Origin: Phycisphaerales bacterium
GTDB lineage: Bacteria; Planctomycetota; Phycisphaerae; Phycisphaerales; UBA1924
Length of the DNA stretch: 64,000 nt
Direction of reading: 5' to 3'
Assembly (NCBI GenBank): GCA_029260345.1
Contig: JAJDDK010000005.1
Span: 434,001 to 498,000, forward strand
The stretch's first letter is position 1. Each line of letters starts with the position of its first letter. The translations under genes were made by a program, and so were the position numbers. Positions 8,449-21,968 of the stretch are shown piece by piece. The notes under the pieces are model-generated. The model was not told the origin of the DNA. It saw nothing but the letters and a program-made list of their open reading frames with translations, and searched no databases.

Positions 8449-8796
8449 TTACCGCGGCCGGCGCAGCAGGAACGATGACCCACCACCGCCGCTGGCGGGG
8501 ACGACTTCCCAGCCGCTTCTACCGAGTGTGTTCAGGTGCAGCGCCTGCAATGACGGCGGCGTTGAACGCTGGCGATTGTTTTGCAGCGCGATCGGGTCGG
8601 CGTTGTCCGGGCCTTCGATGAGCCACGCTTTTTCGCCGGTGTTGATGATGGCGTCGAAGCCGGTGAAGGACAGTTCGGCGTATTCCCATGCTCCGCCGCT
8701 CTGCGCTGTGGCGCTGGGGATCATGAGCGCTGCGGTGAGTGCGAGTGCGGCGCCGGAGGCGAGCATTGCTGTTGTGCGCATGTGTCGTGTGTTCAT
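8449..8796 (-). CDS. Exported DUF4177-like small protein
   Basis: A 115-residue protein with a signal peptide (hydrophobic core TAMLASGAALALTAALMI, likely cleaved after ATA) and a small domain that opens WEYAEL and contains LNTLGRSGWEVV and ends FLLRRP. That is the pattern of the DUF4177 family (LNELG.EGWELV...). Function unknown; exported. The start at 8796 was chosen over upstream in-frame codons because AGGAG stands seven bases before it. Its neighbour at 8845 is another exported protein on the same strand, and the two lie between the copies of the 150-bp repeat. Confidence 0.75.
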   Translation of the reverse strand: MNTRHMRTTAMLASGAALALTAALMIPSATAQSGGAWEYAELSFTGFDAIINTGEKAWLIEGPDNADPIALQNNRQRSTPPSLQALHLNTLGRSGWEVVPASGGGGSSFLLRRPR

Positions 8797-8844
8797 TATC
8801 AAACTCCTCTCAATTCTCATTCCATGTGACGCGGCGGGATGCAT

Positions 8845-9447
8845 TCAGTTCGTGCGACGAAGGTCGAAGAGGACGGTCGGCTTCCATTGGCCGTCGCGCT
8901 GAACTTCGTCCTGCACCTGAATGCCGCGCTCGGTGAAGGTGTACGTGGAACGGTAGGGGATGGGGTCGCCGTTTTCGTCTTGTTGCGTGGCTTGCAGGAC
9001 GAGTCGGCCGGAAGCGTCGAATCCGCCGCGCTCGGCGAAGATTTCGCGCGTACCGAAGGTCGGGCCGTCGGCGCCGAGCGCGCTGGTGGAGACCCACGTC
9101 GTGCGGCAGGTGTTGTCGTGGTTATTCACATCGAAGAGGCCGGTCCAGCCACGCAGCGGGGCGCCGGGCTGGGCGCTGATGATGCGGAACTCGATGCGGA
9201 GGAGGTTGTTCCAGTGGCTCGGTTCGCAGCGCCAGGCGATGGGGATGGGGGTGGCGCGGTTTGATTGATCGTCGAAGGGGATGAGTTCGCCGGTGAAGTT
9301 TCCGAGGAGGGGTTCGAAACGACCGAGGGGTTGGGTTGATTGGTCAGTCATGGCGCGGTTGTTGTGGGAAGCGCAGCCGGGAAGGAGAGCGGCGAAAGCG
9401 AACAGCAATGTGACCGTTGATCTTTGCAGTGTGAGTATGTTCGTCAT
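8845..9447 (-). CDS. Predicted lipoprotein, unknown function
   Basis: A 200-residue protein with a signal segment and lipobox LLPGC. The rest looks like a single beta-rich domain (LGRFEPLLGNFTGEL, GWTGLFDVNNHDNTC, YRSTYTFTERGIQV), suggesting a lipocalin-like or DUF1579-like fold that measures out a protein about 150 residues long. That is only an impression from strand pattern. The start at 9447 is the first ATG before the signal segment; an AGGT lies about a dozen bases upstream. It is likely co-transcribed with the gene at 8449, 48 bases downstream. Confidence 0.65.
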   Translation of the reverse strand: MTNILTLQRSTVTLLFAFAALLPGCASHNNRAMTDQSTQPLGRFEPLLGNFTGELIPFDDQSNRATPIPIAWRCEPSHWNNLLRIEFRIISAQPGAPLRGWTGLFDVNNHDNTCRTTWVSTSALGADGPTFGTREIFAERGGFDASGRLVLQATQQDENGDPIPYRSTYTFTERGIQVQDEVQRDGQWKPTVLFDLRRTN

Positions 9448-9541
9448 GTGCAAAACGATACCTGTGGGGCGGGTTTGGGCTTCGTTTGGCCTCGAGTAGG
9501 CCTTGCGCCAAAATGAGCCCGAAAGGGGCTATGGAATGTTG

Positions 9542-9570
9542 CCACGAGTGAAGCGCAGCGCAACTCGTGG
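9542..9570. repeat. 29-bp palindrome, copy 1
   Basis: CCACGAGT at one end and ACTCGTGG at the other, with a GAAGCGCAGCGCA middle. Identical in all 29 bases to 13094-13122. It is preceded by a short GAAAGGGGC hairpin-like motif, as is the other copy. It belongs to the 590-base gap between the lipoprotein gene at 8845 and atpD, which holds only repeats and the atpD terminator. Confidence 0.8.
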
Positions 9571-9672
9571 GAGAGGTCCGTTCTGATTTTGAGAACCCCG
9601 GAGGGGTGACGGAGGATATCGATAGAGCACTCCTGCGACCCTGCGGGGCGCCACCTTGTTGCGGAAAGCCTT

Positions 9673-9696
9673 CCACGAGTTGCGCTGCGGCTTCGC
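9673..9696. repeat. 29-bp palindrome, truncated copy 2
   Basis: Starts CCACGAGTTGCGCTGCGGCTTCGC in the reverse orientation and then breaks off into the start of the 150-bp repeat at about 9701. This suggests the larger element was inserted next to or into it. Confidence 0.6.
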
Positions 9697-9700
9697 GCGT

Positions 9701-9854
9701 CTCCTCCCTCGCCTTGCGGAGGAGGATTGAGGAGGGGGCTACTCCCTCTACCTTCTCTTTAGGGCTCGAACGTGAAAAGCGTGAAGAGGCGCGGAGGAGA
9801 GGGTAGATCAGTAGCCCTCCCCTGGCCCCTCCCGCGGGGCGGGAGGGGGAGGAA
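9701..9854. repeat. 150-bp dispersed repeat, copy 2
   Basis: Same order of blocks as 8292-8444, in direct orientation: the CTTGCGG hairpin, GGATTGAGGAGGGGGCTA, CTCGAACGTGAAAAGCG, and the strictly conserved tail of CCCTCCCCTGGCCCCTCCCG and GGGCGGGAGGGGGAGG. The middle differs by several substitutions and small gaps. No open frame or transposase inside. Confidence 0.85.
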
Positions 9855-9969
9855 GCGGGGGCTTTGACATGAGCGCCGGACTCCGGGCGCTCAATCGTGG
9901 CACTGACGCCTTTGGCATCCGTACCACGGCGCCCGGGAATTGTGAAAAATTGCGATCAATCAAGCGCGC

Positions 9970-10002
9970 AAAAAAAAACATGCCCGCATCGAGGCGGGCA
10001 TG
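9970..10002 (-). terminator. Rho-independent terminator of atpD
   Basis: On the minus strand a nine-base stem (CATGCCCGC at 9979-9987 pairing with 9994-10002) over a six-base loop is followed by nine T residues. It lies 36 bases after the atpD stop, so atpD is the last gene of its transcript. Confidence 0.93.
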
Positions 10003-10038
10003 CATTCTCTTCTTCCTCTGACAAATCCTGCGAACTGC

Positions 10039-11638
<1,600 letters not shown>

Positions 11639-11642
11639 GGTC

Positions 11643-12959
11643 TTACTTTGGTGAATCAAGTCGCTCAAGAATGACTGCAATCGCCGGTGGCGGCGCTGGC
11701 TCTGCACCGGTGATCGGCGTGAGCAATTCTTCAGCGCTGAGCGTGACGAGCATCGTGCGGTGGTTGGCGTGAACGGGGACGATGTCTTCGACGCCGTGGA
11801 GCCGCGCTGAAGAGACTGGGACGACGCCATCGCCGAGTTCGCTGGAGAGGGCGCGCAGGTCCTTGGCGAATGCTTCGGCGTTTTTTCCGAGCATGCGTTT
11901 GGCCAATGGCGTCTCGAAGACATCGTCGAGCTGATTCGCATCGTCCGGCGCCATCTGGCCGACGATGCAGGTGATGGCGACGTGTTCGGGCAAAGGGCGT
12001 TCGTTCAGATCAGTCAAGAATGCGGAATTGACGGCGAGGTCTTCTCCCGCTTCACCGGTTCCGTCCGCGAGAAATGCGAGGGCGCTTTCATTCTCAGGGC
12101 GCCCGTCATCAAACCAGCGCAGGAGCTGTTCTCGAATCTCGGCGACGACGCGAAGGCGTGCGAAGGGCGAGCCGTAGTTGGGTGTGCCCACGAGAATGAG
12201 ATGGTCGATGTCAGGGAGGGCTGCGTCGTCAGGTTGGTCGGCGTTGCCTGCGTAGTGCGCGTTGCGCGTGAGCACATCGCGTGAGAGCAAGCCGCCCATG
12301 GAGTGGGCAACAACGTCGATCTGGCGCGCGCCTTGTGACTTCAGTCGTGCGAGCGCCACCGCCAGCAGATCGGCGCTCGTCGCGATGCGTTGGTCATTCG
12401 GATAGTCGAAGCGCACGACCGTGTGATTCGCATGCGCGAGCGCCGGCGCGAGGTTGTCCCAGATGTCGCCGGGTTCGTCGAGACCGTGGACGAGGAGGAC
12501 GATGCGATCGGGAAGCTCGGTTTCGTCGGTGATGATCGACCAATGGGGAGTCGTATTGGCGTTCTCGTGCGTTGAGCGCTCAACCCCCTCACCCGACCTC
12601 GCTTCGCTCGGCCACCCTCTCCCCGGGGGAGAGGGGGTGTAGAGGCGCAGGCCGGTGCGGCCGTCGGCGGTGGTCGCGGCGCCATCGTGCAATTCGCGGG
12701 CGGCGTCCTCGAATGCGCGCTGCGCGCGGAGGCTCCAATCATCGATCGCGTCCGCCGCATCCGACGCGTTGCGCATCAGCCAACGGCGCACGCCGGTGGC
12801 GATGGATTCGGCGTCCGCGAGGGTCTTATCGAGCTGCTCGGCGGCGGTTTGTTGTGGCGATTTTTCCGGAGGGGCGGCGCTGCCGCAGGAAATGGCGGCG
12901 AACGCCATCGTGACAAGCGCAATCGCACACCAGAATGTTTGGCTCCGCAGGGCCGTCAT
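11643..12959 (-). CDS. Alpha/beta-hydrolase lipoprotein (lipase-like)
   Basis: A 438-residue exported protein with lipobox-like AAISC (Cys25), then a helical stretch, then an alpha/beta-hydrolase domain starting near VLLVHGLDEPGD (residue 154). The nucleophile elbow AHSMGG puts the catalytic Ser at about 220, and the domain has the look of bacterial triacylglycerol lipase or esterase-type proteins. The substrate is unknown. Residues about 107-127 (TPSPPGRGW, SEARSGEGV) are the translation of an intergenic-type repeat at 12584-12639, sitting in frame in the linker before the hydrolase fold. The start at 12959 was chosen as the first ATG before the signal; an in-frame GTG at 12965 is possible. 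Confidence 0.8.
   Translation of the reverse strand: MTALRSQTFWCAIALVTMAFAAISCGSAAPPEKSPQQTAAEQLDKTLADAESIATGVRRWLMRNASDAADAIDDWSLRAQRAFEDAARELHDGAATTADGRTGLRLYTPSPPGRGWPSEARSGEGVERSTHENANTTPHWSIITDETELPDRIVLLVHGLDEPGDIWDNLAPALAHANHTVVRFDYPNDQRIATSADLLAVALARLKSQGARQIDVVAHSMGGLLSRDVLTRNAHYAGNADQPDDAALPDIDHLILVGTPNYGSPFARLRVVAEIREQLLRWFDDGRPENESALAFLADGTGEAGEDLAVNSAFLTDLNERPLPEHVAITCIVGQMAPDDANQLDDVFETPLAKRMLGKNAEAFAKDLRALSSELGDGVVPVSSARLHGVEDIVPVHANHRTMLVTLSAEELLTPITGAEPAPPPAIAVILERLDSPK
12584..12639. repeat. Dispersed repeat inside a coding region, copy 4
   Basis: CCCCCTCACCCGACCTCGC...CCCTCTCCCC/GGGGGAGAGGGGG, clearly the same family as 8236-8286 and 2939-2975. Here it lies within the lipase-like gene without breaking the frame. 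Confidence 0.85.
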
Positions 12960-13093
12960 GCACACATCTTATGCGGCAAGGGCGCCGAGTCATTTCAGCA
13001 AGACGAGTAGGCCGGAAATGGTCCGATTGCACAATCCTCGCTCGGCGCGGACAGCCGATATTCGAAACGCCCTGAAAGGGCGCCGGAGCCTTG

Positions 13094-13122
13094 CCACGAG
13101 TGAAGCGCAGCGCAACTCGTGG
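13094..13122. repeat. 29-bp palindrome, copy 3
   Basis: Identical to 9542-9570 (ends CCACGAGT and ACTCGTGG). Confidence 0.85.
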
Positions 13123-13227
13123 AAAGCTGTTGGCAAAGAAATGCGTCCCAAAGGGCCGCAGGAAAAATCTGTCGAACAATTCCATTCCTTCGGCCCGTCG
13201 GGGCGATCTGAACAATTATGCGACTCA

Positions 13228-13256
13228 CCACGAGTTGCGCTTCGCTTCACTCGTGG
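13228..13256. repeat. 29-bp palindrome, copy 4 (inverted)
   Basis: The reverse-orientation form of 13094-13122 with one base changed in the middle. Copies 3 and 4 therefore face each other across 105 bases. Confidence 0.8.
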
Positions 13257-13310
13257 CAACAATCCCGCGCCCCTTCGGGGCAAACGGCGTCGGACCAATT
13301 CGCGTTCAAC

Positions 13311-16106
<2,796 letters not shown>

Positions 16107-16186
16107 GGGATTCGCCTCTCTATGCGGTTCTTGCGTCTTTATCGACACTATAGAGCGGCGGGAAGAGGGCGCGGCGAGCGAAGCGT

Positions 16187-18091
16187 TCAGTCCCCTTCCA
16201 TGATTGCCTTCAACACCAGCGGCGCCCCTTGGATTTCGACCAGGCGCGGATACTTCGGGCCGCCGTCGTAGCGGATCATCTTGGTTTCGATCTTGTCACC
16301 GAAAGCCACCAGCAGTGTGACGTGGCCGGTGATGGGGGAGTGCCTGACCGCATCGCGCAGGCGCAACGTGCTGAAGGTGTAGTCATTCACGCCGATGATT
16401 TTCATGTCGTACGCGAGGCCGTAGGCGTCGGCGAGGCTGTCGGGGAGGATGCGTGTGATGACGCCGTCGCGGTCGCAGGAGAAGCCGAGTGAATAGCGAA
16501 GGTCCACGCCGCGAGCGCTGTTTTGGCTTTTCTTCTGTTCCGGAGTTGGCTCACTGGTGTATTCCAAACGGTAGCCGAGCTTTGAGAGCAAAGGTTCGAA
16601 TGAGAGGTCATCAACAGGTTGTTCGAGCCGCGCGCGAATGAGCGCATCCCAGTCCTCACCGTCGTACACCGAGCGCAGTGTGTTCACCACGTCCTCGCGC
16701 GTGTACGTGACCGGCGAGCCGGGCAGTTTCACTTTCACGTCAAAAAACGTGCGGCAGAAATCATCGAGCGATCGTTCATCATTCGTTCCGAGGCGGATGA
16801 TCGCGTCCGCTTCCATCCAGAACAGCGCGCCTTCTGAGTAGTACGACGTGCCGCGGGCGCGGTCGTACCAATGAACACTGCGCGATCGAAGATGACGCAC
16901 AGAGACAGCGGTGTCCTCGACGCTGCGCCACTGGCGGCCGGAGCGGTGGGAATAATCCGCGATGCGGCTCGAGATCGTGTCCATGTACTCCGCATCGGTC
17001 ATGAGGCCGCTGCGTACGGCGAGGACGTCGTCGTAGTAGCTGTCCAGCCCTTCATACACCCAGAGCAGTCGCGCATCAGCGGTGGTGTGGTAATTGCGCG
17101 CCAGGAGACCTTCTGGCGTGCGCTGCTTGCCGCACCAAGCGTGGATGTATTCGTGCGGCAGCGTTCCGAGCGGGTCGCCGTCTTTCTCCGCGGTGGACAA
17201 TCGATCGGCGCGGAAGGCAATGAAGGTGGATTCGTTGTGCTCGACGCCGAGGCCGGGCAACTCGTCAGAGAGCATGATCAGGAAGTGATATTGGCTGTAC
17301 GGGAATGGACCAAAGACGCGGATCGCTTCGTCGATCATGTCGCTGAGTTTGGAGAGCCGCTCTTCGCCGAGGTCCGTAAAGGTGGCGAACGGCGCGACGG
17401 CATGAATGAAGTGGGGGACTTCGGTCAGTGTGGGTTCAAGCTGATACGTGCGCAGCGCGGATCCGAAAATGACGGGAGCGTCCACAAGTTCGGCGAGGCT
17501 CACCGGTTCATAAAAAATTACGCCCGGACGCTCGCGCGCAATGGTGAGTGAGCTTGCCTGCTTCCAGTCATTCGGAAGGCGAAGCTCCGGTTCGATGAAA
17601 AATTCGTCTTTGTCGGCGTCGCCGGGATAGAACAGGACGGTGTTCCAGTTCATGCCGCCGAAGTTGGGGAATCCGTAGCTGTCCGTCGAGCGTGAGATGA
17701 CGGAGGGCTGATTGGTGATGTACGCAAAGTTCACCGTCAGGAACGAGGCGCCATCGGGGACGGTGAGCAGGAGCCGCGTCATTTTTTCGGGATCGCGTGT
17801 CCACGAAAGGCGCCGGCCCTGATCGTCGGTGATGGTGAGGTCGACGACGTTTTGGATGGGGCCGGACGGGTTGTGGTTGCCGGGCGTCCATTCGACGTAG
17901 TTCAGTTCGAGAGGACCTGGGGTGACGGGCAACTCCATCTCCGCTTTCAGCAATCGGCGCGGAATGTCGGTCGCGTCCACCAAAAGACTTGCTCGCGGCG
18001 ACTGCGCGCATGCGCTCAGCGCCATGAACGCATGCAAGAAAAGAATCAGGCAGCATCGTGAAAGTGGCGCAAAAACAATCGGTCGGCGCAT
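16187..18091 (-). CDS. M61-family-like metallopeptidase lipoprotein with C-terminal PDZ
   Basis: A 634-residue exported protein with lipobox-like ALSAC (Cys28). The zinc site is HEYIH at 313-317, followed by [10 protein letters not shown] with the third ligand Glu347. That order and spacing fit the M61 glycyl-aminopeptidase group, where HE..H.W is followed by an EG..YY element. The N-terminal beta domain (residues about 35-215) and a C-terminal PDZ-like region (about 540-610) also match M61 architecture. It probably cleaves peptides in the periplasm. An SD-like GGA precedes the ATG at 18091. It stands alone; acnA follows on the same strand after 80 bases. Confidence 0.8.
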   Translation of the reverse strand: MRRPIVFAPLSRCCLILFLHAFMALSACAQSPRASLLVDATDIPRRLLKAEMELPVTPGPLELNYVEWTPGNHNPSGPIQNVVDLTITDDQGRRLSWTRDPEKMTRLLLTVPDGASFLTVNFAYITNQPSVISRSTDSYGFPNFGGMNWNTVLFYPGDADKDEFFIEPELRLPNDWKQASSLTIARERPGVIFYEPVSLAELVDAPVIFGSALRTYQLEPTLTEVPHFIHAVAPFATFTDLGEERLSKLSDMIDEAIRVFGPFPYSQYHFLIMLSDELPGLGVEHNESTFIAFRADRLSTAEKDGDPLGTLPHEYIHAWCGKQRTPEGLLARNYHTTADARLLWVYEGLDSYYDDVLAVRSGLMTDAEYMDTISSRIADYSHRSGRQWRSVEDTAVSVRHLRSRSVHWYDRARGTSYYSEGALFWMEADAIIRLGTNDERSLDDFCRTFFDVKVKLPGSPVTYTREDVVNTLRSVYDGEDWDALIRARLEQPVDDLSFEPLLSKLGYRLEYTSEPTPEQKKSQNSARGVDLRYSLGFSCDRDGVITRILPDSLADAYGLAYDMKIIGVNDYTFSTLRLRDAVRHSPITGHVTLLVAFGDKIETKMIRYDGGPKYPRLVEIQGAPLVLKAIMEGD

Positions 18092-18405
18092 GCGTCATTC
18101 CTTGTGCGAACGTGTCCTGAACTGACGTGTCTCGTTGATTCTAACGGCGCGGCTCACGTGTCTCGTGACTGCTTCGGGGATGCGCAAAAATACGCATGAA
18201 GCATAAAAAACACGACCGCGTCCGGAGGCTTACGCCTGGCGGAACGCGGTCGCGGATGGGTGGTGTCTTGAATGATTCGAGCGCCGGGCTCGTTCGGTTC
18301 GCGGTCAGTTCTGAAATGAAACGCCGATGCGGTGGCGTCGGCGTCTCGGAGGAGATTGGATCATCAGATCCGTGGAGTTCAATTCGGAATTGGCGCTCTC
18401 ACCTT
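18092..18405. other. Intergenic region with an operon terminator
   Basis: No gene is seen. It holds the terminator at 18205-18252 for the minus-strand operon ending at 18406 and the upstream region of the M61-like gene. Confidence 0.6.
18205..18252 (-). terminator. Terminator of the sigma-factor/PDZ operon
   Basis: On the minus strand a long stem (CGACCGCG at 18213-18220 pairing with CGCGGTCG at 18245-18252, with a nested AGGC/GCCT stem) is followed by TGTTTTTTA. It lies about 150 bases past the stop of the last gene. Confidence 0.8.
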
Positions 18406-20547
18406 TCAGCCGTTCTTGGGAAGCTTCTTGAGCAATGCTTCGATACGCTCAAGCCGCGCTTCCAACTCCTTCAACCGTGCTTCTGAGGCCTGGTTGCGGC
18501 CCTGTGACGCATTTTCGCGGGCTCGCTGCTGCTCTCGCTCGCGGCGGACCTCGAACTCGGCACGCTGGCGATCAACGTTGCGCCGCTGAGCTTCCATTTC
18601 GAAGCGGTGAGCCTCGGCGCGGTCGCGCTCGACCTGCCGCATTTCCTTCTCAACGAGCTGACGACGCTGCACCGCTTCCGGCATGCGGCGGATCAGGACA
18701 TTGCCCTGACGGCCCGCTTCTTTCATTTCCTTCATCGCCTGCTCGATGCCGCGCTGAATCTCTTCGCGGTCGATGTCGATTTCGACATTGGAAAGCGCTT
18801 CGTGCAGCGCTTTCTTCATGTCTTGCATGGATTCGGCGTCGAATTCGAAATCAAAGTCGATATCGAAGTCGAGTTCATCCATCGCTTCGCGGGCGTCGTC
18901 AAGATTTTTCTTGAGTTCGATGACGATCTTTTCTTTGTTGGGAAGTTCGTGCAGCTTGCCGCGCAGTTCGTTGTGCATCTTGTCGAGATGCTCACGCTTC
19001 AGGTGCAATTCTGTGCGCATCTTTCCAAGCTTCTCGTGCAGCGCTGCGGGGCCATCCGCGCCGATCGGGCCGCCACGGATGATGACGCGCTCTTCGACAT
19101 TGCCGTCCTTGCAGCATGCGCAGCACTCGCAATTGCCACTTGCTTTGGCCTTCGGCGCGACGCGGGCCGTCCAGTTCGGGCCGTCGGGGCGCGGCGCCCG
19201 CTCACGCAGGATGACCGACTCGCGCTTCTGCACATCGCCTCTCGGCGCCGTGCGGGCGACCCACTTGCGGGCGTCGCCATCGTCACCACCGCCGAGCTTC
19301 ACGGTGATCTTCTTGGTGTCGCCGTCGCGATCGACGGAGAGTGTGATTTCCGAAGCGCCGAGGGCCTTGCGCAGACGATCCATCGTCGCGGGCTTGGCGC
19401 CATTGATCGCGAAAATCGTGTCGCCTTCCTTGACGCCGGCGCCCTTGGCGGGCAAACCGTCCATGACGCCGCTGACGCGGAGCGTGTTCTCACCTTCTTC
19501 GAGCATCACGCCAAGACGCGGGCGATCATCGGACGGGGCGAATGCAAGATCGTGCTCCTGGTCATCGTCGCTCTTCCACACGAAAGAGTGACCCTTGGCC
19601 TCACCGCTGTCGCCGCGGAACGCAAAAGCACGCGCCTTGGGGGCGTCGCTATCGCCGCGGAACGTGAAGGCCCGTGCGTGAGGGGCGTCGCGGTCATCAT
19701 TCTTGAATGCGAAGCCGCGCACCTTCGGCGATTCGCCTTCTCCTTCAAAGAAGAAGACATTGCCATCGGGCGACTTCTTGAACTCGATGTTCATGTCCTT
19801 GTCGATCCACTTGCGCGCATCCTCGGGAACGTATTGCTTCCAGTCGAAGTCGCCGTCCGGCGCGACGAAAACGAGGTGGTCGTCGTCGGAGCTGAAGAAT
19901 TTCGCTTTGCCTTCAGGGAATCCCTTGACCACGAACTCGCCTTTGGGCATGCCTTTGAGTTCGAAAGTGCCCTTGGGCAAGCTCTTGAGATCGAGAATTT
20001 CGACGTCGTCGCCTTTCGAGGTCCAGACGCCCGTGCCGCCGCCTTTGGAGAGGCCCTTCAGTTCAAAGACTTTGCCGTCGTCGCCTTTCACTGTCCACGT
20101 CGCGCCGCCGCTGCCTTTGGAGGAGAGCGTCTGGCCGACGCCTTCGCCGGGCTTGAGCTCGACGATCCTCGGCTCGCCATCTTTCTCAAGGATGACTTTG
20201 AATGACTTGCCGCTGGTCTTCAGTTCGTGCTTGCCTTTGGGGGACACGACATAAACCTTGTGATCTTTGGAATCCGACGCCGCGCCGGTGACGGTCACGT
20301 TGCCGTCCTTGTTGATGGTGAAGACGGACGGCGAATCGGCTTCGCACACGGCGACGATGTTGCCGTCCTTGGTGGTGACGGAGACCTTTGAACTGGTCTT
20401 CGTCGTCGTGCTGTCTTTTGACGACGCCGCGCTGGTGACGACGACGTGATCTTCTTCGACCGGTTTGGCCGAGTTGGCGGCGTTCGCGACGCAGGCTTGT
20501 GAAAGGCCGGCGCAGGCGAGCAGGGATGCAATCAGTGTGGCTTTCAT
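18406..20547 (-). CDS. Exported PDZ protein with acidic, FRGDS-repeat and Cys-cluster regions
   Basis: A 713-residue protein with a signal peptide (cut near residue 24). Residues 140-215 are Lys/Gly-rich short repeats (FELKG, PKGxF). Residues 275-325 hold repeats of the type ARAFxFRGDS. A PDZ domain spans about 343-420 (RPRLGVMLEE, GVKEGDTIFAING). C473, C475, C476, C478 and C479 form CECCACC, a likely metal or redox site. Residues 560-570 alternate acidic and aromatic residues, and the last 110 residues are charged coiled coil ending RLERIEALLKKL. No catalytic motif is seen. GGAGAG lies before the ATG at 20547. It is the last gene of the ECF operon. Function unknown, probably periplasmic scaffold or sensor. 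Confidence 0.75.
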   Translation of the reverse strand: MKATLIASLLACAGLSQACVANAANSAKPVEEDHVVVTSAASSKDSTTTKTSSKVSVTTKDGNIVAVCEADSPSVFTINKDGNVTVTGAASDSKDHKVYVVSPKGKHELKTSGKSFKVILEKDGEPRIVELKPGEGVGQTLSSKGSGGATWTVKGDDGKVFELKGLSKGGGTGVWTSKGDDVEILDLKSLPKGTFELKGMPKGEFVVKGFPEGKAKFFSSDDDHLVFVAPDGDFDWKQYVPEDARKWIDKDMNIEFKKSPDGNVFFFEGEGESPKVRGFAFKNDDRDAPHARAFTFRGDSDAPKARAFAFRGDSGEAKGHSFVWKSDDDQEHDLAFAPSDDRPRLGVMLEEGENTLRVSGVMDGLPAKGAGVKEGDTIFAINGAKPATMDRLRKALGASEITLSVDRDGDTKKITVKLGGGDDGDARKWVARTAPRGDVQKRESVILRERAPRPDGPNWTARVAPKAKASGNCECCACCKDGNVEERVIIRGGPIGADGPAALHEKLGKMRTELHLKREHLDKMHNELRGKLHELPNKEKIVIELKKNLDDAREAMDELDFDIDFDFEFDAESMQDMKKALHEALSNVEIDIDREEIQRGIEQAMKEMKEAGRQGNVLIRRMPEAVQRRQLVEKEMRQVERDRAEAHRFEMEAQRRNVDRQRAEFEVRREREQQRARENASQGRNQASEARLKELEARLERIEALLKKLPKNG

Positions 20548-20640
20548 TGAATCGCTCTCCGAGAAACGTGGGGACGACATGCATCCCGAGGGTTCAGCCG
20601 CCCACCCGAACGGCACTGGGTGTAAATATTCCGAGCGGGG

Positions 20641-21939
20641 TTACGTCCCCGATTGGTTGACGTTGTTGGTGATCGGTTTGGCTGGTTCAGTCTTTGACGC
20701 CGGCGCTTTCGCTGGCTCCGGGGTCGTTTCGACGAGGCGGATCAGAAGTTGTTCGAGCCGTTGGAGCCGGTCTTCCACGTCGCGCAGTCGCTCGTGGACT
20801 TCCGACGGCGCGACATTGGTCGTGATGGAGACGCCGCCGGCGCCGCCGGCGCGACTAAAACCGCGGGGAAACACGGCGACGTCGCGTCCTTCGGGTCCGA
20901 AGAAGGACACCTCGGGATAATCGCCGTCGATGTTCATCTCTTCGATGGATCGGGCCGCGGTGCGCAGGTTGCGCTCCAGCTCGCGGCGACGCTGTTCATC
21001 CAGTTGAAGCTTGCGCTCCATTTCGCGAAAGCGCGCTTTCAGATGATCCGGCGCGCTGCGCACTTCCCAGTTGTCGCGCACCCACGTGCGCACGTCGCGT
21101 TCGACCTCTGGCGCAAGGCGCATGTCTTCGGGCGACCAGGCGAAGAACGCATCGCCTTGGGGAATCAGCACGTTTTCGTCGATGCGCTCAAGCAGACGAT
21201 TGCCGCCCGGCTCCTCGACGGCGGCCAGTGAGACGGTCAAGGGCTTGCCGGAGCGCACGACGTTGAGCTGAATCGGTTCGCCGGGCGACTTGGTGCGAAT
21301 GACATGGCGCAGCGAATCAAGCGTCGCCGGCGCTTCGCCGTCGATCGCGATCACGACATCGTCCGGTTTCATGCCGGCAATGGCGGCCGGGCGACCGGGC
21401 ACGACCGCAGTGATGACGAGGCCGGTTTGCCCTTTCGCGTTGTATTTCAGCGCGGATTTTTCATCGAGCGGCTGCGTCAGCACGCCGATCACGCGGCGTG
21501 GCTCGGTGTCGATGACCTGCTCAAACTCGAAGTGAAATTCATCAGCACGGTGACGGTCCTGGCGGGCGCGCAACGTCGATGCGACGCCGGCGCGACCGAT
21601 CGTCGCCATCGGACGCTTTTTCGCATCCAGAACGATGAGAAACTGGTCGGTCAATTGCATGCGCTCAGCGGGGAGCGGCTTGCCATTGAGTGTCGCGATG
21701 ACTTCATGACCCTCGATGCGCACGCTCAGTTGGCCTTCTTCCGAACGAAGCTCAAGCACGGTGATCTCGGCCTTCGCTTTTGCCTTCACCAACTCGGTGG
21801 CCACGGCGGCGCGCTCGCGTTGCCGTGGCGTCCATTCGGTCTTGGATTGAGCAGTGGCTTGACCAAGCGCAATCGTCGCCGGGGCGACAAGCGCGACGAA
21901 GAGAAACACGGAGCCCATGTGCATTCGGCGCTGAATCAT
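20641..21939 (-). CDS. Exported PDZ protein with C-terminal coiled coil
   Basis: A 432-residue protein with a signal peptide (core GSVFLFVALVAPATIALG), then an N-terminal domain, a PDZ domain at about 145-240 (GVLTQPL, GLVITAVVPGRPAAIAGMKPDDVVIAIDG) and a C-terminal coiled coil RLRDVEDRLQRLEQLLIRL. It has no protease domain. AAAGG seven bases before ATG 21939 decided the start. An in-frame GTG at 21972 would overlap the previous stop by four bases (GTGA) and is a fair alternative. It is the third gene of the sigma operon; its end helix matches that of the last gene closely in pattern. Confidence 0.75.
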   Translation of the reverse strand: MIQRRMHMGSVFLFVALVAPATIALGQATAQSKTEWTPRQRERAAVATELVKAKAKAEITVLELRSEEGQLSVRIEGHEVIATLNGKPLPAERMQLTDQFLIVLDAKKRPMATIGRAGVASTLRARQDRHRADEFHFEFEQVIDTEPRRVIGVLTQPLDEKSALKYNAKGQTGLVITAVVPGRPAAIAGMKPDDVVIAIDGEAPATLDSLRHVIRTKSPGEPIQLNVVRSGKPLTVSLAAVEEPGGNRLLERIDENVLIPQGDAFFAWSPEDMRLAPEVERDVRTWVRDNWEVRSAPDHLKARFREMERKLQLDEQRRRELERNLRTAARSIEEMNIDGDYPEVSFFGPEGRDVAVFPRGFSRAGGAGGVSITTNVAPSEVHERLRDVEDRLQRLEQLLIRLVETTPEPAKAPASKTEPAKPITNNVNQSGT

Positions 21940-21968
21940 CGCAAGCCTTTCAGAAGCGCAACGGCTTT

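Larger units (their letters stand above)
12960..13310. other. Intergenic region with paired palindromes
   Basis: No gene is supported; open frames here are arginine-rich translations of the repeats. The region contains the 29-bp palindromes at 13094-13122 and 13228-13256 and short GAAAGGGCG-type motifs. It also includes the leader of the lipase-like gene and the downstream end of acnA. Confidence 0.55.

Noticed and set aside
8292-9854. Composite transposon formed by the 150-bp direct repeats
   Set aside because: No transposase, no terminal inverted repeats and no target duplications are seen. They are treated as a dispersed repeat pair.
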